Positions 9,279 to 18,027 of a stretch of 64,000 nt of DNA are shown here, piece after piece. Each line of letters begins with the position of its first letter. The first letter of the stretch is position 1. The position numbers were made by a program, and so were the translations under genes. Source of the stretch: Pseudonocardia sp. HH130630-07 (GTDB taxonomy: Bacteria > Actinomycetota > Actinomycetes > Mycobacteriales > Pseudonocardiaceae); the NCBI RefSeq assembly GCF_001698125.1, contig NZ_CP013854.1, forward strand, positions 5,394,001-5,458,000. The letters are read 5' to 3'. Below the pieces are notes generated by a model. That model saw only the letters and a program-made list of their open reading frames with translations, had not been told where the DNA came from and searched no databases.

Positions 9279-9781
9279 CCGACGGAACCCTGGAAACGAT
9301 CGACGGCCGGCCCGCGCTGCGGTTCGAACGCGTCCTGACGCACCCGGTGGAACGGGTGTGGCGCGCGGTGAGCGAGCCCGCGGAGCTGGCGCAGTGGTTC
9401 CCGGCGGGCGCGCAGTGGACCCCGGCGACGGGGGAGACGTTCGAGGCCTTCGGCATGACCGGCCGCGTCGTCGAGGCGACGCCGCCGCACCGCCTGAGGT
9501 GGACGTTCGCCGGGGACGAGTACAGCATCGACCTGAGCGCACACGCCGAGGGCTGCCTGCTCGTGTTCGTGCACGTGTTCGACGACCGTTCCGGCGCGGC
9601 CCAGACGGCGGCCGGATGGGACGCCTACCTGGCCCGCCTGCAGCCGCTGCTGGACGGCCACCCGGTGACCGAGGCGCAGGTCCACGAGTCGTGGGAGGCC
9701 GACCACGAGCGGTACGCCGAGCGCTTCGGCGTCGACCCGACCCCGGGCCGGGAGTTCATCGCGGCGCACCGGCAGTCCTGA
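9275..9781 (+). CDS. SRPBCC (AHSA1/CalC-like) domain protein
   Basis: The product is 168 aa with a START-like fold signature: FERVLTHPVERVWRAVSEPAELAQWFPAG, then LRWTFAGDE and a C-terminal helix around the WDAYLARLQPLL segment. Family members bind small hydrophobic ligands, and ArsR-SRPBCC pairs are common in actinobacteria. Here the two genes overlap by 4 bp. The ligand and physiological role are unknown. It has no signal peptide or membrane segment. Confidence 0.85.
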   Translation: MTDGTLETIDGRPALRFERVLTHPVERVWRAVSEPAELAQWFPAGAQWTPATGETFEAFGMTGRVVEATPPHRLRWTFAGDEYSIDLSAHAEGCLLVFVHVFDDRSGAAQTAAGWDAYLARLQPLLDGHPVTEAQVHESWEADHERYAERFGVDPTPGREFIAAHRQS

Positions 9782-9855
9782 CCGCCGGCCCGGACGGCCA
9801 GCGGCGCGGCCACCGGTTCAGGTCGCCGCCGGCGTGCAGTGCGACCGGCGGCGAC

Positions 9856-10791
9856 TCAGGCACCCAGTGCCGTCCGGATCCCGTGCAGGCCCTCCGCGGC
9901 CCGGCGACGCCCGTCGGGTAGCTGGTCACCCCGGCACCAGCGCCAGGTCGTGACGATCGCCAGGACGAGGATCCGGGACTGCTCGACCAGCTCCGGATCC
10001 AGACCCGGACAGTGCTCGCGGATCTCGTCGATCCACCGGAGCATGCGTCGGCCGGGGTCCGGGCCCAGGCTGTGCGCGACATCGAACTCGACCGGGCCGC
10101 GGCAACAGGTGCCGAGATCGACGAAGCGCACCCCGGCCGGCGTACTCAGCACGTTCCCGAGGTGCGGCTCGCCGTGCAGCAGCCGATCGCCGGACCCGTC
10201 GCGGAACACCGCTGCGCCGACGCCATCGAGCACGTCGATGAGGAGTCCGCGGTCGTCACGGCAGAGCTCCGGGGTCCGCTCCTCGTCGGTGAGGCAGGCC
10301 CGCGCCAGGACGACGCGGTCCGTGGCGTGCGGAGCGGCGACGTCGATGCGCCGCAGTCCGTCGTGCAGCCGGAGCAGGGCCTGCACGTAGCCGGTTGCCG
10401 TGACGTCCGGCCGAGCCCTCTGCTCGTAGTGGGTCCACAGGGTGACGACGAAGCCGTCCCGTTCGTGGACCCGCGGCGAGACCCGGGGGTCGGGCGCCTC
10501 GGCCGGAGCGCCGAGCCCGGCGAGCCGGCGACCGACCTCCAGCTCGAACCGGGCCTCACTGCGTTCTGCCGCCGGTGAGACGCGAGCGACGACGTCGGCC
10601 GGGAGCAGCCGCAGCACGATCCGGTTGGAGTCGGCGAGGACCGCGGCATCGTCGACCCGGAGACCCTGTGCGACGGCGGTGACCCTCGCAGCCTCGACGG
10701 CGCGAGCGGCGACCGACGCCTCCACAGCGACCTCCTCCATCGGCGTCCGGCCGTTCGGGGGCCGTACGGGTCCGACCCGGGAAAGCGTCAT
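9856..10791 (-). CDS. APH/ChoK-family phosphotransferase-like protein
   Basis: The protein is 311 aa (295 if the ATG at 10740 is used). It shows a kinase-like fold of the aminoglycoside/choline kinase family. The Brenner motif is HGEPHLGN (about residue 217), where the usual catalytic Asp is Glu, and the metal-binding segment is VDLGTCCRGP in place of the usual DxD/DFE pattern. The N-lobe is recognisable (RIVLRLLPADVVARV). Activity is therefore uncertain, since the D-to-E change at the catalytic base is unusual though it occurs in some family members. The gene is monocistronic. Its downstream end faces the SRPBCC gene convergently with a 74-bp gap. Confidence 0.75.
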   Translation of the reverse strand: MTLSRVGPVRPPNGRTPMEEVAVEASVAARAVEAARVTAVAQGLRVDDAAVLADSNRIVLRLLPADVVARVSPAAERSEARFELEVGRRLAGLGAPAEAPDPRVSPRVHERDGFVVTLWTHYEQRARPDVTATGYVQALLRLHDGLRRIDVAAPHATDRVVLARACLTDEERTPELCRDDRGLLIDVLDGVGAAVFRDGSGDRLLHGEPHLGNVLSTPAGVRFVDLGTCCRGPVEFDVAHSLGPDPGRRMLRWIDEIREHCPGLDPELVEQSRILVLAIVTTWRWCRGDQLPDGRRRAAEGLHGIRTALGA

Positions 10792-10856
10792 CGTGTCACA
10801 CGGCTACTGGCCCGGCGCACCGCTGGGCTCCCGGTTCCGGCGCAGCACCGGTCTCA

Positions 10857-10890
10857 ACGTACCAACGAAACGATGGTTCCGTTGGTACGT
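10857..10890. promoter_or_regulatory. 34-bp near-perfect palindrome, probable regulator binding site
   Basis: The left arm ACGTACCAACGAAAC (10857-10871), spacer GATG and right arm GTTCCGTTGGTACGT (10876-10890) form a dyad with one mismatch in 15 positions. It sits in an AT-enriched stretch between the APH-like gene (minus) and the coiled-coil gene (plus). Its size and symmetry resemble TetR-family operators, but no TetR gene is adjacent. Confidence 0.6.
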
Positions 10891-10958
10891 GGAAAACGTT
10901 CTAAACACCCAAAACCGGTTTGTTGGTTGAGAACATAGGCACTGATAGCCTGATCGAC

Positions 10959-12053
10959 ATGCTGGACAGCGCCGTACGCTTCGGATACAGCCGTTGCCGT
11001 GCCGAACTCCCGCCGCCCGGGCCCCAGGGCGGGCGGCCCCGGTCGTTCTGTCGTGAGACCCGGTGGGAGGGCGGGCGCACCTGCGCCCAGATGGCCCGCA
11101 CCGAACGGGACGCGCTGGGCGCGCTGGGACTCGACACGGGCGCCGGCGGGTTCACGCTCGACGCGGACCGGCTGCGCGAGCACGTCGGCGCACTCGCCGG
11201 GCCGGTCGCTGATCTCGTCGCGGCGCTGGACGCCGTGCAGCACCGGCTCGACGAGGTCGAGCACGACGCGCTCGTCGCCACCGAACGGGCCCGGGCCGGA
11301 GCGGCCGAGGCCGACCGGGCCCGGCAGGAGGCGGAGACCGCCCGGGACGAGGCCGTCCGCAGGGCGCGGGACGCCGAGGCCACGGCGGCCGACGCCCGCC
11401 GGGAACGCACCGAGGCGGTCACCCGGGCCGAGGAGGCGTCGGTGGCGGCGTTGCAGGCGACCGAGGCTCTCGGTGCCGCGCGCCAGGAGGCCGTCGAGGC
11501 CGTGGCCGCCCGCGACCGGGCACTCGACGAGACCCGCACCGCCCGTGACGCCGCGGCCGCGGCGGGCACGGAGCGCGAGTCGGCGGTCCTGGCCGCCCGC
11601 GGCGCCGAGCACGACCGGGACGCCGCACGGGAGCGGGCGTCCGCGGCGGACCGGGAGCGCGAGTCGGCGGACCGGGAGCGCGAGTCGGCGGACCGGGCCC
11701 GGGACGCCGCGCGCGCCGAGACCGAGCGGCTGGACCGTGAGCTCGCCGGAGCCCGCGGACTCACCGAGACGGCCCGGGCCGAGCTGGTGACCGCCCGGGC
11801 GGAGACCGGCACCGCCCGCGGTGCGCTGGAGGAGGGGCGGGCCGCGCTCGAGGAGACCCGGGTGGAGCTGGCGCGGGCCCGGCAGGAACGCGACGAGCAG
11901 CGAGCGGCCGCCGATGCCGCGCGCGCCGAGACCGCCGACCTGCGCGGGCAGCTCGACGAGCTGCGCGGCGACGGCCGTGCACCCGGTCAGGAGCCGCCCC
12001 GTCTGCACCCGGACGACCTCGCGGCGCTGGCGGAACTGCTGGGCCGGGCCTGA
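10959..12053 (+). CDS. Long coiled-coil protein with an N-terminal Cys motif (KfrA-like in layout)
   Basis: The product is about 364 aa. Residues 10-45 carry spaced cysteines (CRAELP, FCRETRW, CAQMAR) resembling a small zinc-binding domain. Residues about 85-345 are an almost continuous Ala/Arg/Glu-rich coiled coil with internal repeats such as ADRERESADRERESADR. The C-terminus ends in a short PRLHPDDLAALAELLGRA segment. The layout (small N-terminal binding module plus long alanine-rich coil) resembles plasmid KfrA proteins and predicted chromosome-segregation factors, but the function is unknown. A TTG at 10920 could extend the N-terminus; ATG 10959 was preferred. The 34-bp palindrome about 70 bp upstream may be its operator. 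Confidence 0.7.
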   Translation: MLDSAVRFGYSRCRAELPPPGPQGGRPRSFCRETRWEGGRTCAQMARTERDALGALGLDTGAGGFTLDADRLREHVGALAGPVADLVAALDAVQHRLDEVEHDALVATERARAGAAEADRARQEAETARDEAVRRARDAEATAADARRERTEAVTRAEEASVAALQATEALGAARQEAVEAVAARDRALDETRTARDAAAAAGTERESAVLAARGAEHDRDAARERASAADRERESADRERESADRARDAARAETERLDRELAGARGLTETARAELVTARAETGTARGALEEGRAALEETRVELARARQERDEQRAAADAARAETADLRGQLDELRGDGRAPGQEPPRLHPDDLAALAELLGRA

Positions 12054-12055
12054 GC

Positions 12056-12091
12056 CCCGCCCGCCGACGGTGCGGAACCGCCGCGGGCGGG
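12056..12091. terminator. GC-rich hairpin between convergent genes
   Basis: Arms CCCGCCCGC (12056-12064) and GCGGGCGGG (12083-12091) pair around an 18-nt loop, placed between the coiled-coil gene and the FAD-oxidoreductase gene. It could serve both strands. Confidence 0.55.
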
Positions 12092-12096
12092 CCCGG

Positions 12097-13344
12097 TCAG
12101 ACCGGGTGCGGCCCGAACCGGAACGCCGGCATCGGCCCGGTCGACCGCGCGGTGAAACCGTCCAGGGTGCGGGCCACCTCCCGGTGGGCGTCCCCTGCGG
12201 CCAGGACGTCCGGCCCGAACGGCGCGAGCGCACCGACGACGTACGCCGCGTCCCGGCCCGGGACCGTGTCCGGAACCCGCGGGGACCGTTCCGCTGCACC
12301 CCCCAGGTGCCGGATCCCGGTCACCACCATCGGCCCGGTCCGGGTGGCGACGTGCTCCAGGCCCGCCGCGGCGAGCCCGTCGACCAGCAGTCCGTCGCCC
12401 AGGTAGGCGTGCGGGGTCTCGGGCTCGGCGTACACCCGGGCGGAGTCGACCGGCTCCAGCGGGGCGACCGTGTCCTCGTCCCACGCGAGGGCCGCCCGCA
12501 GCGGCGCCAGCACCCGGTCGGTCGCGGCGGGGTCCGTCGTGGCGGCCACCGCGACCCGCAGCACCCGGCGGCCGCGCAGGTGCGGCGGCAGGAACGGCAG
12601 GTCCGGGTAGGGCACGACCGCGACGCCGGAGCTCACGGAGTCCGGCAGGCCCTCGGTCCAGCGCACCCAGGCGCGCAGGGCGGCCGGGTCTCCCGGCTCG
12701 TCGGCCGGTCCCAGCACCTTCTGCAGGCCGCCGCCGGTGAGCGGGCCCGCGGGCAGCAGACCGAGGGTGACGGCGGTGACGACCTCACCCGGTACCGGCC
12801 CGGTGCCGCGCAGCCGGGCGAAGTCGGCACCGTCGGTCAGCTCGCGGAGCCCGCCGGCGTCGACGACCTGGACCGACCGCACGTGGTCGGCGGCCCAGCC
12901 GTCGGACCGGACGGTGAGGCCCAGCCCGCCACCGAACAGGTAGCCGACGACCCCGACCGAGGGTGCGCTCCCGTTCGGCGGCCGCAGCCCGTGCGGCGCG
13001 GCGACGGCCAGCACGTCGGCCCAGGTCGCGCCGGCGTCGATCCGGGCGGTCGCGGTCGCCGGGTCGACGCGGACCCGGCTCATCGCCGAGGTGTCGAGCA
13101 GCACGCCGCCCGGGGCGGGGGAGCGGAGCCCGTGCCCCGTGGCGTGCACCGTCACCGGTGCCCGGTGCCGGTCGGCGACGGCCAGGACCGCGGCGACGTC
13201 GGCCGGGCCGGTGGCGGCGACGGTCACCTCCGGCCGGTGCTCGATACCGGTCTGGAAGCTCGCACCCGGTGCCGCGCCGGTGGTCACCCGGCCGTCCACG
13301 GCGGCGGTGAGCGCGGTGTGCAGCGGCTGTGTCGTGGTGGTCAT
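12097..13344 (-). CDS. FAD-binding oxidoreductase (PCMH/BBE type)
   Basis: The protein is 415 aa. The N-terminal FAD-binding PCMH domain contains VTVHATGHGLRS, in which the His is a candidate for covalent flavin attachment as in the berberine-bridge group, then GATWADVLAVAAPHGL and GVVGYLFGGGLGLTVRSDGWAADHV. The substrate domain and a shortened C-terminus follow. Such enzymes oxidise alcohols, sugars or secondary metabolites with O2; the substrate here is unknown. It is divergent from a LysR gene across 70 bp, which suggests regulation by that LysR. Confidence 0.85.
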   Translation of the reverse strand: MTTTTQPLHTALTAAVDGRVTTGAAPGASFQTGIEHRPEVTVAATGPADVAAVLAVADRHRAPVTVHATGHGLRSPAPGGVLLDTSAMSRVRVDPATATARIDAGATWADVLAVAAPHGLRPPNGSAPSVGVVGYLFGGGLGLTVRSDGWAADHVRSVQVVDAGGLRELTDGADFARLRGTGPVPGEVVTAVTLGLLPAGPLTGGGLQKVLGPADEPGDPAALRAWVRWTEGLPDSVSSGVAVVPYPDLPFLPPHLRGRRVLRVAVAATTDPAATDRVLAPLRAALAWDEDTVAPLEPVDSARVYAEPETPHAYLGDGLLVDGLAAAGLEHVATRTGPMVVTGIRHLGGAAERSPRVPDTVPGRDAAYVVGALAPFGPDVLAAGDAHREVARTLDGFTARSTGPMPAFRFGPHPV

Positions 13345-13414
13345 ACGTCGAGCATCGAGCTCACGGAGACAGAAGTCGAAGAGCTGGATCGTCTGATGGG
13401 TAGCATTCAGCGTT

Positions 13415-14302
13415 ATGGAACTGCGGCACCTGCGCTACCTGGTCGCCACCGTCGACGCGGGCACCGTCACCGCCGCCGCGGAACAGCTGCACGTCGCCCA
13501 GCCCGGGGTCAGCGCCCAGCTGCGGCAGCTGGAGCGCGAGCTGGGGGAGACGCTGCTGGAGCGCGGGCCCCGGGCCGTCGTGCCGACCGAGGCGGGCCGG
13601 GCCGTGCTCCCGCACGCGCGGGCCGCGCTGGCCGCGGTGGAGGCCGCCCGCGACGCCGTCGCCGGGTTGCGCGGCCTCCTGCGCGGCCGGGTGTCGGTGG
13701 GCATGGCGAGCTCGCTGCCGGACACCGTCCTGGCCGATCCGGTCGGGGACTTCGCCGCCGCCCACCCGGCGGTGGAGGTGACCCTGCGCGAGGGGACGAC
13801 CGACGAGCTGGTCGACGAGCTGCGGGCCGGCCGGGTGGATCTCGCCGTGATCGGATTGCCCGGAGCGCTCCCGGACGGGCTCACCGGGCACCGGCTGATC
13901 GAGGCCGAGCTGGTCGCGGCCGTCGCCGCCGACGACGAGCTGGCCGGGCGCTCCGAGCTGACGCTGCCGGAGCTGGTACGACGGCCGGTGATCTGCCTGC
14001 CCCGCGGGCACGGCCTGCGTACCGCGCTGGACACGGCCGTCGCGGCGCAGGGGCTCACGGCCCGGGTGAGGTTCGAGTCCGGCTCCATGAGCCTGCTCCT
14101 GCGCCTCGCCGCCCGCGGTGCGGGGATCGCGGTCGTCCCGGCCCCGGCGCTGCAGGCGGCCGCGGTGCGCGCCCTCGACCGGCCGCCGGTGGCACTGCCG
14201 TTGCGACCGGCGGTACGGACCCGGCTGCACCTGGTGTGGCGCGCCGGCGGGCCGGGCGGACCGGCCGCGCGGGCGTTGCTGGAGCAGCTCCTGGAGCGGT
14301 GA
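13415..14302 (+). CDS. LysR-family transcriptional regulator
   Basis: The protein is 295 aa. The N-terminal helix-turn-helix (MELRHLRYLVATVDAGTVTA, then AAEQLHVAQPGVSAQLRQLE) is canonical, and an LTTR effector domain begins near GRVSVGMASSLP. It starts 70 bp from the divergent FAD-oxidoreductase gene, the usual LysR arrangement for controlling its neighbour and itself. The inducer is unknown. Confidence 0.92.
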   Translation: MELRHLRYLVATVDAGTVTAAAEQLHVAQPGVSAQLRQLERELGETLLERGPRAVVPTEAGRAVLPHARAALAAVEAARDAVAGLRGLLRGRVSVGMASSLPDTVLADPVGDFAAAHPAVEVTLREGTTDELVDELRAGRVDLAVIGLPGALPDGLTGHRLIEAELVAAVAADDELAGRSELTLPELVRRPVICLPRGHGLRTALDTAVAAQGLTARVRFESGSMSLLLRLAARGAGIAVVPAPALQAAAVRALDRPPVALPLRPAVRTRLHLVWRAGGPGGPAARALLEQLLER

Positions 14303-14313
14303 CGGGGACCGGC

Positions 14314-15111
14314 TCAGTGCCGGGGAACCGACACCAGCACCCGCACCGCCTCCGCGACGGCCGCCCGCCGGGCCACCCGGACCGCGGCGGCGATCGGCCG
14401 CAGCGCGTCGGACCGGGCGATCGCCGCGGTGGCGGACAGCGCACCACCGGGCTCGTCACCGGCGGCCGCGGACAGGATCGCGTCGACCTCGTCGGCCTGT
14501 TGCAGCACCCGCAGGGCCTGCGGCGGCATGCCGGCCGGCCAGAGTGCCTGCGGCCGGCCGCGCAGCGCGGCCGCGATCTCCTCCCGCACACCCGGACGGT
14601 GCCGGGCCACCCCGAGATCGGTCAGCGCCGCCGCGGCGTTGCGGACCTGGGCCCGCAGCTCGCGCTCGGCGTCGTTGAGCGGGACGTACTCCGGCACCGG
14701 GCCCGGATCGGGCACGGCGTGCACGCTCCACCGCACGACACCGTCCGCGATCGGCGCCGGGACCACGCCGAACCCGGCGTCGGGGAACAGGACGCCCTCA
14801 CCGGCGACCATCGCCTCCTCGGAGAACGGTCCCGGGCCGGGCAGGCCGCGGACGTCGCCGGCGGCCGGCAGCACCACCCGGGCCTGTCCCCGGGGCGCAC
14901 CCCGGCGGACGGCGGCGAGCAGCATCGCCGTCGACGTCGGGGCGGCACCCGGTCCCGGCAGCTCGGTGGCCACGGCGCTGGCGTCGTCGGCCGCCAGCAC
15001 GTCGTGGGCCTCCGACCACGGCGCGAGCGCGTCGAGGACGTCGTCGGGCGCGGCGGTCCCGGCCAGCCAGGCCGAGGACCACACGGCGAGGGTCGCGGAC
15101 GCACTGGACAC
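14314..15111 (-). CDS. Conserved hypothetical actinobacterial protein
   Basis: The product is 265 aa, alanine-rich and soluble, with no signal peptide, membrane span or motif I recognise. The first half looks like a mixed alpha/beta domain (ARVVLPAAGDVRGLPG, then EGVLFPDAGFGVVPAPI) and the second half is helical (DAERELRAQVRNAAAALTDL). It starts with GTG. It lies convergent to LysR (11-bp gap) and divergent from the DUF3097 gene, a neighbourhood worth checking for conservation. Confidence 0.6.
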   Translation of the reverse strand: MSSASATLAVWSSAWLAGTAAPDDVLDALAPWSEAHDVLAADDASAVATELPGPGAAPTSTAMLLAAVRRGAPRGQARVVLPAAGDVRGLPGPGPFSEEAMVAGEGVLFPDAGFGVVPAPIADGVVRWSVHAVPDPGPVPEYVPLNDAERELRAQVRNAAAALTDLGVARHRPGVREEIAAALRGRPQALWPAGMPPQALRVLQQADEVDAILSAAAGDEPGGALSATAAIARSDALRPIAAAVRVARRAAVAEAVRVLVSVPRH

Positions 15112-15257
15112 GGCGGCCAGGGTAAGCGGCCGATCTTGCCGCGCGCACCCGGCACGTGGGTGACGCCGCGTACCGGTGGTTCAGCGGACGGTGACGGTCA
15201 CCGGGCGGGCGTGTCGTGCCCCGGGGCCGGGGTGCGCCGGCCGGATACTCGACCACC

Positions 15258-16100
15258 ATGAGCCGGACCCACGACTACCGCGGCGCCTTCGACTCCGCAG
15301 GCACCCGGGCCGCCCGCCCCAGCCGCATCGCCGAGGTACCGGCCGAACCCGGCCTCGTGGTGGAGGACCCGGCGAGCGGGTTCTGCGGTGCCGTCGTCGG
15401 GATCACCGGGGCCGAGGTCACCCTGGAGGACCGGTTCGGCGCACGCCGGGTGTTCCCGCTGCGCCCCGCCGGGTTCCTGTTCGAGGGTGCACCGGCCACG
15501 CTCGTCCGGCCACCGCCCGCCGCGGCCGGGCGCGGGCTGTCGGCATCCGGGTCGGTGCACGTCGCGAACGTCACGGCGCGCACCGCGCGGGCCGCCCGGA
15601 TCTGGGTCGAGGGCCTGCACGACGCCGAGCTGATCGAACGGGTGTGGGGTCACGACCTGCGGGTGGAGGGTGTCGTCGTCGAGCCGTTGCACGGCGTCGA
15701 CGACCTCGCCGCGGCCGTCCGCGAGTTCGGTCCCGGGCCGCAGCGCCGGCTGGGGATCCTGGTCGACCACCTCGTCGACGGTACGAAGGAGACCCGCCAG
15801 GCCCGCGAGGCGTACCGGGCCACCCGCGAGGCGCAGCACCACGTGCTCGTCACCGGCCATCCCTACGTCGACGTGTGGCAGGCGGTGAAGCCGTCCGTCG
15901 TCGGGATCCGGGAGTGGCCGGTCGTCCCGCGCGGGACGGACTGGAAGACCGGGATCTGCGACCGGCTGGGCTGGGGCGAACCGGCCGACGGAGCCCGCCG
16001 GGTGCTCGGTGCGGTGCGCAGCTACCGGGACCTGGAGACCCCGATGATCGGCGCCGTCGAGCGCTTGATCGATTTCGTGACGGTACCGCCGGAGGGATGA
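15258..16100 (+). CDS. DUF3097 family protein, possible TOPRIM-like fold
   Basis: The product is 280 aa. It matches the actinobacteria-specific DUF3097 pattern: an N-terminal beta-barrel-like part (LVVEDPASGFCGAVVGI, then FPLRPAGFLFEG), then WVEGLHDAELIERVWG, VEPLHGVDD and LGILVDHLVDGTKE, ending with HPYVDVWQAVKP. The conserved Glu in VEGLHDAEL and the acidic VDHLVDG segment recall TOPRIM domains, so a nucleic-acid role is possible; that is inference. The gene starts at ATG 15258 and no partner is obvious. Confidence 0.8.
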   Translation: MSRTHDYRGAFDSAGTRAARPSRIAEVPAEPGLVVEDPASGFCGAVVGITGAEVTLEDRFGARRVFPLRPAGFLFEGAPATLVRPPPAAAGRGLSASGSVHVANVTARTARAARIWVEGLHDAELIERVWGHDLRVEGVVVEPLHGVDDLAAAVREFGPGPQRRLGILVDHLVDGTKETRQAREAYRATREAQHHVLVTGHPYVDVWQAVKPSVVGIREWPVVPRGTDWKTGICDRLGWGEPADGARRVLGAVRSYRDLETPMIGAVERLIDFVTVPPEG

Positions 16101-16181
16101 TCCCGTAACGATCAGGCCACCCGGTGGGGCGTTCCCGGCGAATCGGCTCCGCCGAATGTCCGATTCTGGCACCCTGTCGGT

Positions 16182-16631
16182 ATGACACCGGCACTGATCT
16201 GGCTGCTCGTGGGAGCCGTGCTGATCGGGGTCGAGTTCGTGTCCGGCGAGCTCTTTCTCGTGATGCTCGGTGGAGGCGCACTCGCCGCGGCCGGCGGCGC
16301 CGCGCTCGGACTGGGCGCGCTCCCGAGCGCCGGGTTGTTCGCGATCGTGTCCGTGCTGTTGCTGCTGGCCGTGCGGCCGGCCGCGAAACGGAAGCTGCAG
16401 GAGAGGATGGGGTCGCTCGAGCGGCACCAGGACCGGTTCGTCGGCGCGTCCGCCGAGGTCGTCCGCCAGGTCGACGGCGAGGGCGGGCAGGTCCGGATCG
16501 GCCGGGAGCTGTGGACGGCCCGGTCCATGGACGGGACCGAGGTCATCGCCGAGGGCTCCACCGTCACCGTCCTGCAGGTCACCGGCGCGGCCGTGCTCGT
16601 CACCGGCCGGGGGGAACTGCCGCCCGCCTGA
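16182..16631 (+). CDS. NfeD-like membrane protein
   Basis: The product is 149 aa with about three hydrophobic helices in residues 1-68 and a soluble C-terminal OB-fold-like domain (VGASAEVVRQVDGEGGQVRIGRELW to TVTVLQVTGAAVLVTG), the short NfeD1b layout. NfeD proteins work with SPFH proteins in membrane microdomain organisation. An SPFH gene follows 82 bp downstream on the same strand, supporting an operon. Confidence 0.88.
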   Translation: MTPALIWLLVGAVLIGVEFVSGELFLVMLGGGALAAAGGAALGLGALPSAGLFAIVSVLLLLAVRPAAKRKLQERMGSLERHQDRFVGASAEVVRQVDGEGGQVRIGRELWTARSMDGTEVIAEGSTVTVLQVTGAAVLVTGRGELPPA

Positions 16632-16713
16632 GCGCGGAGCGGCGATCAGCCCCGGGTACGCCGGGGCGGACGTGAGCGCCGGGGGTTTCCGGCGCACATC
16701 GAGGGGAGACCGG

Positions 16714-17943
16714 ATGGACGCCGGTGTGATCATCGCGATCGTCCTGCTCGTGCTGGTGGTGACGATCGTCGTGAAGTCGATCGTCATCGTCCCGCAGGAG
16801 TGGGCGTACATCATCGAGCGGCTCGGCCGCTACCACAGCACCCGCGAGGGTGGCCCGGCCATCCTGGTGCCGTTCGTGGACCGCACCCGCGAGCGGGTCG
16901 ACCTGCGTGAGCAGGTCGTGTCGTTCCCGCCGCAGCCGGTCATCACGCAGGACAACCTGACCGTCAACATCGACACGGTCGTCTACTTCAAGGTCAACGA
17001 CGCCAAGTCCGCGGTCTACGAGATCGCGAACTACATCGCCGGTGTCGAGCAGATCACCACCACGACGCTGCGCAACGTGGTCGGCGGCATGACCCTGGAG
17101 CAGACGCTGACCTCGCGGGACCGGATCAACACGGTGCTGCGCGGCGAGCTGGACGAGGCCACCGAGCGCTGGGGCATCCGCGTCGGCCGGGTGGAGATCA
17201 AGGCGATCGACCCGCCGCCCTCGATCCAGGAGTCGATGGAGCGGCAGATGAAGGCCGACCGCGAGAAGCGGGCGATGATCCTCAACGCGGAGGGCCAGCG
17301 CGAGTCGGCCATCCGCAGCGCCGAGGGCCAGAAGCAGTCGCAGATCCTCACGGCGGAGGGTGCCAAGCAGGCGTCCATCCTCTCCGCGGAGGCCGAGCGG
17401 CAGGCCGAGATCCTGCGGGCGCAGGGTCGCCGGGCCGCGCAGTACCTGGAGGCCCAGGGTGAGGCGAAGGCGATCGAGAAGAAGTTCGCCGCGATCAAGG
17501 CCGGCAAGCCCACCCCGGAGCTGCTCGCCTACGAGTACCTGCAGACGCTGCCGCTGATGGCCGAGGGCGAGGCCAGCAAGATGTGGGTGGTCCCCTCCGA
17601 CTTCGGGAAGGCGCTGGAGGGCTTCACCCGGATGCTCGGTGCGCCGGGCGAGGACGGGGTCTTCCGCTACACCCCGAGCCCGGACGACGGCGCCGTCTCC
17701 AAGCCCGCCGAGGACGACGAGTCCATCAAGGAGTGGTTCGACACCTCCACCGACCCGGAGATCGCCCGCCAGGTCGCCGAGGCCACCGCGGCCGCGCAGA
17801 AGGAGGTGCCGCCGGTGGGCGAGCAGCGTCCGGCGGCCGGCAACGGCGGGGCCGCGGCCTCCCAGATCGAGGCGCCGCGTGCGGCACCCGGCCTGGTCAC
17901 GCCGGAGGCGCACCCGAACGGCGCCGAGGAGCCCCGGGGCTGA
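16714..17943 (+). CDS. SPFH/band 7 (stomatin-like) membrane protein
   Basis: The product is 409 aa. One N-terminal helix (residues 4-25) is followed by the band 7 domain (QEWAYIIERLGRYHSTREGG, then VVSFPPQPVITQDNL and TTLRNVVGGMTLEQTLTSRD) and an Ala/Glu-rich coiled coil with repeated AEGQ/AEA units (about residues 188-255). A low-complexity tail follows. A GAGGGGAG ribosome-binding site at 16701-16708 fixes the ATG. It probably forms oligomeric membrane scaffolds with the upstream NfeD-like protein. A strong hairpin follows immediately. Confidence 0.93.
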   Translation: MDAGVIIAIVLLVLVVTIVVKSIVIVPQEWAYIIERLGRYHSTREGGPAILVPFVDRTRERVDLREQVVSFPPQPVITQDNLTVNIDTVVYFKVNDAKSAVYEIANYIAGVEQITTTTLRNVVGGMTLEQTLTSRDRINTVLRGELDEATERWGIRVGRVEIKAIDPPPSIQESMERQMKADREKRAMILNAEGQRESAIRSAEGQKQSQILTAEGAKQASILSAEAERQAEILRAQGRRAAQYLEAQGEAKAIEKKFAAIKAGKPTPELLAYEYLQTLPLMAEGEASKMWVVPSDFGKALEGFTRMLGAPGEDGVFRYTPSPDDGAVSKPAEDDESIKEWFDTSTDPEIARQVAEATAAAQKEVPPVGEQRPAAGNGGAAASQIEAPRAAPGLVTPEAHPNGAEEPRG

Positions 17944-17959
17944 CCCACCCGGACCGACG

Positions 17960-18004
17960 ACGACGGCCCTCCGTCCCTCCCGTGGGAGGGCGGAGGGCCG
18001 TCGT
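17960..18004. terminator. Long perfect hairpin, bidirectional terminator
   Basis: Arms ACGACGGCCCTCCG (17960-17973) and CGGAGGGCCGTCGT (17991-18004) flank an inner stem CCCTCCC/GGGAGGG (17975-17990), with one unpaired base. It lies between the convergent SPFH and glycosyltransferase genes. Confidence 0.85.
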
Positions 18005-18027
18005 GCGTGGTCCGGGGGAGTGGCGGC

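Noticed and set aside
11821..15261. A very long open frame of over 1100 codons on the plus strand
   Set aside because: It runs opposite or out of frame to the coiled-coil, FAD-oxidoreductase, LysR and hypothetical genes, whose products have clear family motifs. Long open antisense frames are expected at this GC content.
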